Under the pieces are notes generated by a model. The model searched no databases, was not told the DNA's origin, and saw nothing but the letters and a program-made list of their open reading frames with translations. DNA of 7,032 bases from the NCBI GenBank assembly GCA_900550315.1, contig URRK01000085.1:1-7032 (forward strand), given 5' to 3'. This document shows positions 6,029 through 7,032 of this stretch, piece after piece (the first letter of the stretch is position 1; every line of letters begins with the position of its first letter). This stretch comes from an uncultured Oscillospiraceae bacterium. Its GTDB lineage: Bacteria > Bacillota > Clostridia > Oscillospirales > Acutalibacteraceae. Both the position numbers and the translations under genes were made by a program.

Positions 6029-6439
6029 AGCCATAAACTGTGGCGTGCAAGCCGTTTTCCGTCTTTCGCGCCATTCATCATTTTGCTTTTATACCGCTCT
6101 TTAGACTTTACACATAATCTTGTAAAGACAGCAACAATTCGACAAAATTTTGAAGTTGTAGAGGATGAAGTGGTTTTGTTTGCAATTAAATATATGCACT
6201 CAGAGCCGCTGGGAACTGTAACGGTAAAGAACACGGCTTCAGCTCTCGGTACAACTCCGAAAACGCTTATAAACCGTTTCACAAAGGCGCTCGGAATAAC
6301 GCCTTACGCTTACTATAAGCAGCTGCGCACAAGAATTGCCGACCAAATGTTGCAGCGCGGCGCAACATTTGAAGCGGCAGCCGAATATGTAGGTTATTCG
6401 GAAGCTGCAGCACTTATTCACGCAATGAAAAAACAATAA
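6029..6439 (+). pseudogene. AraC-type HTH regulator, 5'-truncated remnant
   Basis: The C-terminal DNA-binding half of an AraC/XylS-family regulator. The first helix-turn-helix reads TVTVKNTASALGTTPKTLIN, then RFTKALGITPYAYYKQLRTRIA. The second reads ATFEAAAEYVGYSEAAALIHAMKK, aligning with the family's SVSEIAEAVGYSDPSYFSRAFKK pattern. No ligand-binding or oligomerisation domain precedes it: full-length members are about 250-300 residues, while this frame is open only from 6029, just after the IS left end, and its first plausible start is a TTG at 6083 without a ribosome site. Truncation by, or before, the IS insertion is likely. The position of the IS suggests cause, but the missing half is not visible on its other side. 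The stop is TAA at 6437-6439. Confidence 0.6.
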
Positions 6440-6480
6440 GTGCGCTTTTCAAAAATTGGTCCAGCGAAAACAACGATAAA

Positions 6481-6512
6481 TGCACCCCCTAAAAACAAGG
6501 ATTGCACCCCCT
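6481..6512. repeat. Two direct copies of TGCACCCCCT, 22 nt apart
   Basis: The ten-base word TGCACCCCCT occurs at 6481-6490 and 6503-6512 on the same face of the helix (two turns apart), in a short stretch between the AraC-type remnant and the next pseudogene. No third copy is visible. It could be a leftover tandem binding site or chance. Confidence 0.3.
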
Positions 6513-6838
6513 CCGCCGGATAAAACACAACGGTCAGTATTTGATCAACGCCGACCAAAACCTCTCGGATGAATACCGCAGTAAAATTGCAGACATTCAG
6601 AATGAGAACTCCACAGTGCGGGAATAAGTCGGACTCTACGAACACGCACCGCAGATGAACGCCGACGGTGTTACCGATTACAGACAGCTTGCCGCCTTCG
6701 GAGATACCGTATTGGCGGCGACCTACAGCGAAAAGAGAGCTTTATATGCTGTACCTGGACACAGAATGCAGACGGCGACTCGATGTTTTGGGAAGATTAC
6801 TCGCCGAACTATGAATATGTCAAGGAATACTTTAGCCT
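6493..6838 (+). pseudogene. Unrecognised protein, decayed by a stop and a frame change
   Basis: I do not recognise the family. The plus strand reads as credible protein in one frame from about 6535 (QYLINADQNLSDEYRSKIAD, then IQNENSTVRE), hits TAA at 6625-6627, and resumes in the same frame (VGLYEHAPQMNADGVTDYRQ, then LAAFGDTVLAATYSEKR). Near 6735 sense shifts to other frames, first LYMLYLDTEC and then DGDSMFWEDYSPNYEYVKEYFSLYKPYL, which ends about where the ECF-type gene begins. The acidic, soluble composition and the smooth continuation across frames indicate one ancestral gene with at least one nonsense and one or two indel mutations. No start or ribosome site is visible, so the 5' end may also be lost. 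Confidence 0.45.
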
Positions 6839-7032
6839 TTACAAGCCGTATTTAATGGTTACCCTGTTTAAAATTTTGCCAATAGGTTTTGCCAACAAAA
6901 GCAAGAATATTACATTAGAAACGGCGTAGACCGCGGTAAACTGCGCAGCAGAAAGAATGGCGGCCAGGTAACGGGAAAAATTAAAATAACCGTCAGCCCA
7001 AAGCACCGTCCAAATGTCCATTAGCAGCGAAT
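6839..7032 (-). CDS. ECF transporter S component, C-terminal part (runs off right edge)
   Basis: Minus-strand frame entering from the right edge and stopping at 6839-6841; its start lies outside the window (a downstream ATG at 7021 is internal). The visible residues form a hydrophobic stretch SRYLAAILSAAQFTAVYAV, then SNVIFLLLLAKPIGKILNRV and a KYGL end. This matches the last membrane helices and the basic KPLxKxLxRxxxKYGL-type tail of energy-coupling-factor S components, small substrate-binding membrane proteins for vitamins or similar nutrients. The substrate cannot be inferred from the tail. Its 3' end abuts the preceding plus-strand pseudogene tail to tail. Confidence 0.6.
   Translation of the reverse strand, partial: SLLMDIWTVLWADGYFNFSRYLAAILSAAQFTAVYAVSNVIFLLLLAKPIGKILNRVTIKYGL

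Noticed and set aside
6418..6645. Minus-strand hydrophobic open frame suggesting a small membrane protein
   Set aside because: It overlaps the AraC-type remnant and the better-reading plus-strand pseudogene, has no ribosome site, and its hydrophobicity can arise from the antisense of acidic coding sequence.

Overview
The window looks like an accessory, rearranged stretch of a chromosome from an anaerobic, spore-forming Bacillota, most likely a gut clostridium near Oscillospiraceae/Ruminococcaceae. This rests on AGGAGG-type ribosome sites, a SpoIID remnant, a 2-enoate-reductase-like flavoenzyme, an ECF transporter S-component end and an IS200-type element. The lineage is inferred from gene content only.

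Layout. Positions 1-132 hold no gene I can support, followed by a strong hairpin (133-168). A minus-strand Fic-family remnant (187-633) lacks everything upstream of the GNGR part of its FIC motif. The only intact metabolic block is a three-gene minus-strand operon (4438 down to 634): a 683-residue FMN/Fe-S/FAD oxidoreductase of the 2-enoate reductase/2,4-dienoyl-CoA reductase type, then the aconitase X large (catalytic) and small (swivel) subunits. The spacings are 17 nt and a 4-nt ATGA overlap, and a good extended -10 promoter lies upstream (4470-4498). On the other side, a plus-strand spoIID remnant (4482-5174) lacks its N-terminal half. An IS200-like element of about 0.7 kb (roughly 5300-6005) follows, with tnpA on the minus strand and several hairpins at its right end. 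Beyond it are a 5'-truncated AraC-type HTH remnant (6029-6439), an unrecognised pseudogene broken by a stop and a frame change (about 6493-6838), and the C-terminus of an ECF-type membrane S component entering from the right edge (7032 to 6839, minus strand).

How it fits together. The oxidoreductase and aconitase X genes are translationally packed and probably work in one pathway. Aconitase X enzymes dehydrate hydroxy acids, and OYE/enoate-type enzymes reduce the resulting conjugated C=C, so a dehydrate-then-reduce module is the simplest inference; the substrate cannot be read from sequence. The operon sits exactly between two genes (Fic and SpoIID) that both lost their 5' halves on the side facing it. 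This suggests that it arrived by a replacement or deletion event and that the right-hand flank has since been a dumping ground for insertions and decaying genes.
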